A stretch of 5,277 bases of DNA from Rhizobiaceae bacterium (GTDB lineage Bacteria > Pseudomonadota > Alphaproteobacteria > Rhizobiales > Rhizobiaceae), in contig JAESSK010000153.1 in the NCBI GenBank assembly GCA_016764155.1, positions 2,492-7,768 on the forward strand, read 5' to 3'. The notes under the pieces are model-generated. The model ran no database searches, was not told the DNA's origin, and saw nothing but the letters and a program-made list of their open reading frames with translations. Shown piece by piece: positions 4,845-5,277 of this stretch. Both the position numbers and the translations under genes were made by a program. Within the stretch, counting starts at the first letter, position 1; each line of letters begins with the position of its first letter.

Positions 4845-5277
4845 ATGTCCTATCTAGTTCCCTCCGAGTTCGTCACCAAGATGATTGATGCTGGCGAATC
4901 CAAAATCTTCATGTCAACCAAGGATACGCTGATCCGCTCCTATATGGCGGGTGCGATTTTGGCCCTTGCTGCGGCCTTCGCGATCACCGTTACCGTGCAA
5001 ACAGGCGTACCGATTGTCGGAGCAATATTGTTTCCCGTTGGTTTTTGCATGCTTTATCTGCTTGGCTTCGACCTTCTAACCGGCGTTTTCGTCCTCACAC
5101 CTCTCGCTCTGATCGATAAGCGTCCGGGCGTGACCATGAAGGGCGTGCTTCGTAACTGGGGACTGGTATTCATCGGAAACTTCGGCGGCGCGTTCACTAT
5201 GGCCGTTATGATGGCGATCATATCAACCTACGCATTCTCGGTTGAACCTAATGCTATTGGGCAAAAAATCGCCTCGA
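4845..5277 (+). CDS. Formate/nitrite transporter (FNT) family channel, 3'-truncated by window edge
   Basis: 144 codons are visible, open to the window end; family members are usually around 270-290 residues, so about half is present. FNT proteins are pentameric inner-membrane channels for small monovalent anions such as formate, nitrite or hydrosulfide. A cytoplasmic N-terminus (1-32) is followed by hydrophobic segments at about 34-53, 56-90 and 106-128. GFDLLTGVF (74-82) corresponds to the broken second helix with its loop (FocA has GADLFTSTV), and LRNWGLVFIGNFGGA (102-116) matches the family's NW...GN..G signature. The start ATG 4845 is preceded by purine-rich AGAGAAAG (4832-4839) at 5 bases. 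The frame stays open upstream to 4557, but a terminator lies there and the chosen N-terminus fits the family. Substrate cannot be assigned. TATAAA at 4824-4829 is too close to be a useful -10 without support. A gene of its own, not an operon member, is likely because of the terminator before it. Confidence 0.92.
   Translation, partial: MSYLVPSEFVTKMIDAGESKIFMSTKDTLIRSYMAGAILALAAAFAITVTVQTGVPIVGAILFPVGFCMLYLLGFDLLTGVFVLTPLALIDKRPGVTMKGVLRNWGLVFIGNFGGAFTMAVMMAIISTYAFSVEPNAIGQKIAS

Overview
The window looks like a chromosomal segment of an alphaproteobacterium with a moderate (roughly 50%) GC content. The best evidence is the fused CysN-CysC (NodQ-type) sulfate-activation enzyme, with the linker and C-terminal wording typical of rhizobial and related marine Hyphomicrobiales proteins. 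The alphaproteobacterial style of the formate/nitrite transporter at the right edge agrees. Genus cannot be fixed from sequence alone. All four genes lie on the + strand.

Layout: (1) 1-1632, the 3' part of cysNC, whose N-terminus lies outside the window. (2) 1633-1841, an AT-rich gap whose last ~92 bp form a structured leader. (3) 1842-3185, a 447-aa cysteine-free protein with glycine/aspartate-rich RTX-like (haemolysin-type calcium-binding) repeats. (4) 3186-3469, a gap holding a trailer hairpin, a candidate -10 box and a second copy of the leader. (5) 3470-4561, a 363-aa paralogue of the previous protein. (6) 4562-4844, a gap holding a second trailer hairpin and a good rho-independent terminator. 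(7) 4845-5277, the 5' part of a formate/nitrite transporter (FNT) family channel.

The notable element is the central tandem pair. Both proteins share an N-terminal segment of about 70 residues that I do not recognise, an array of repeats with a period of about 18-19 residues in which only one half carries the GGxGDD calcium motif, an aromatic/Gly insertion at the same place in the array, and a beta-rich C-terminal domain. The duplication also covers noncoding DNA: the leader before each start codon and a hairpin after each stop codon align between the copies. The leader and trailer hairpins both differ by changes that keep base pairing, which suggests selected RNA (or DNA) structure. The copies differ by a two-repeat indel and by a one-nucleotide indel at the 3' end that gives the first protein a 25-residue acidic tail.

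Functionally, the flanking genes are core metabolism (PAPS synthesis, small-anion transport). The pair is most plausibly a set of secreted or surface calcium-binding proteins. No secretion genes are in view and nothing in the window links the pair mechanistically to its neighbours.
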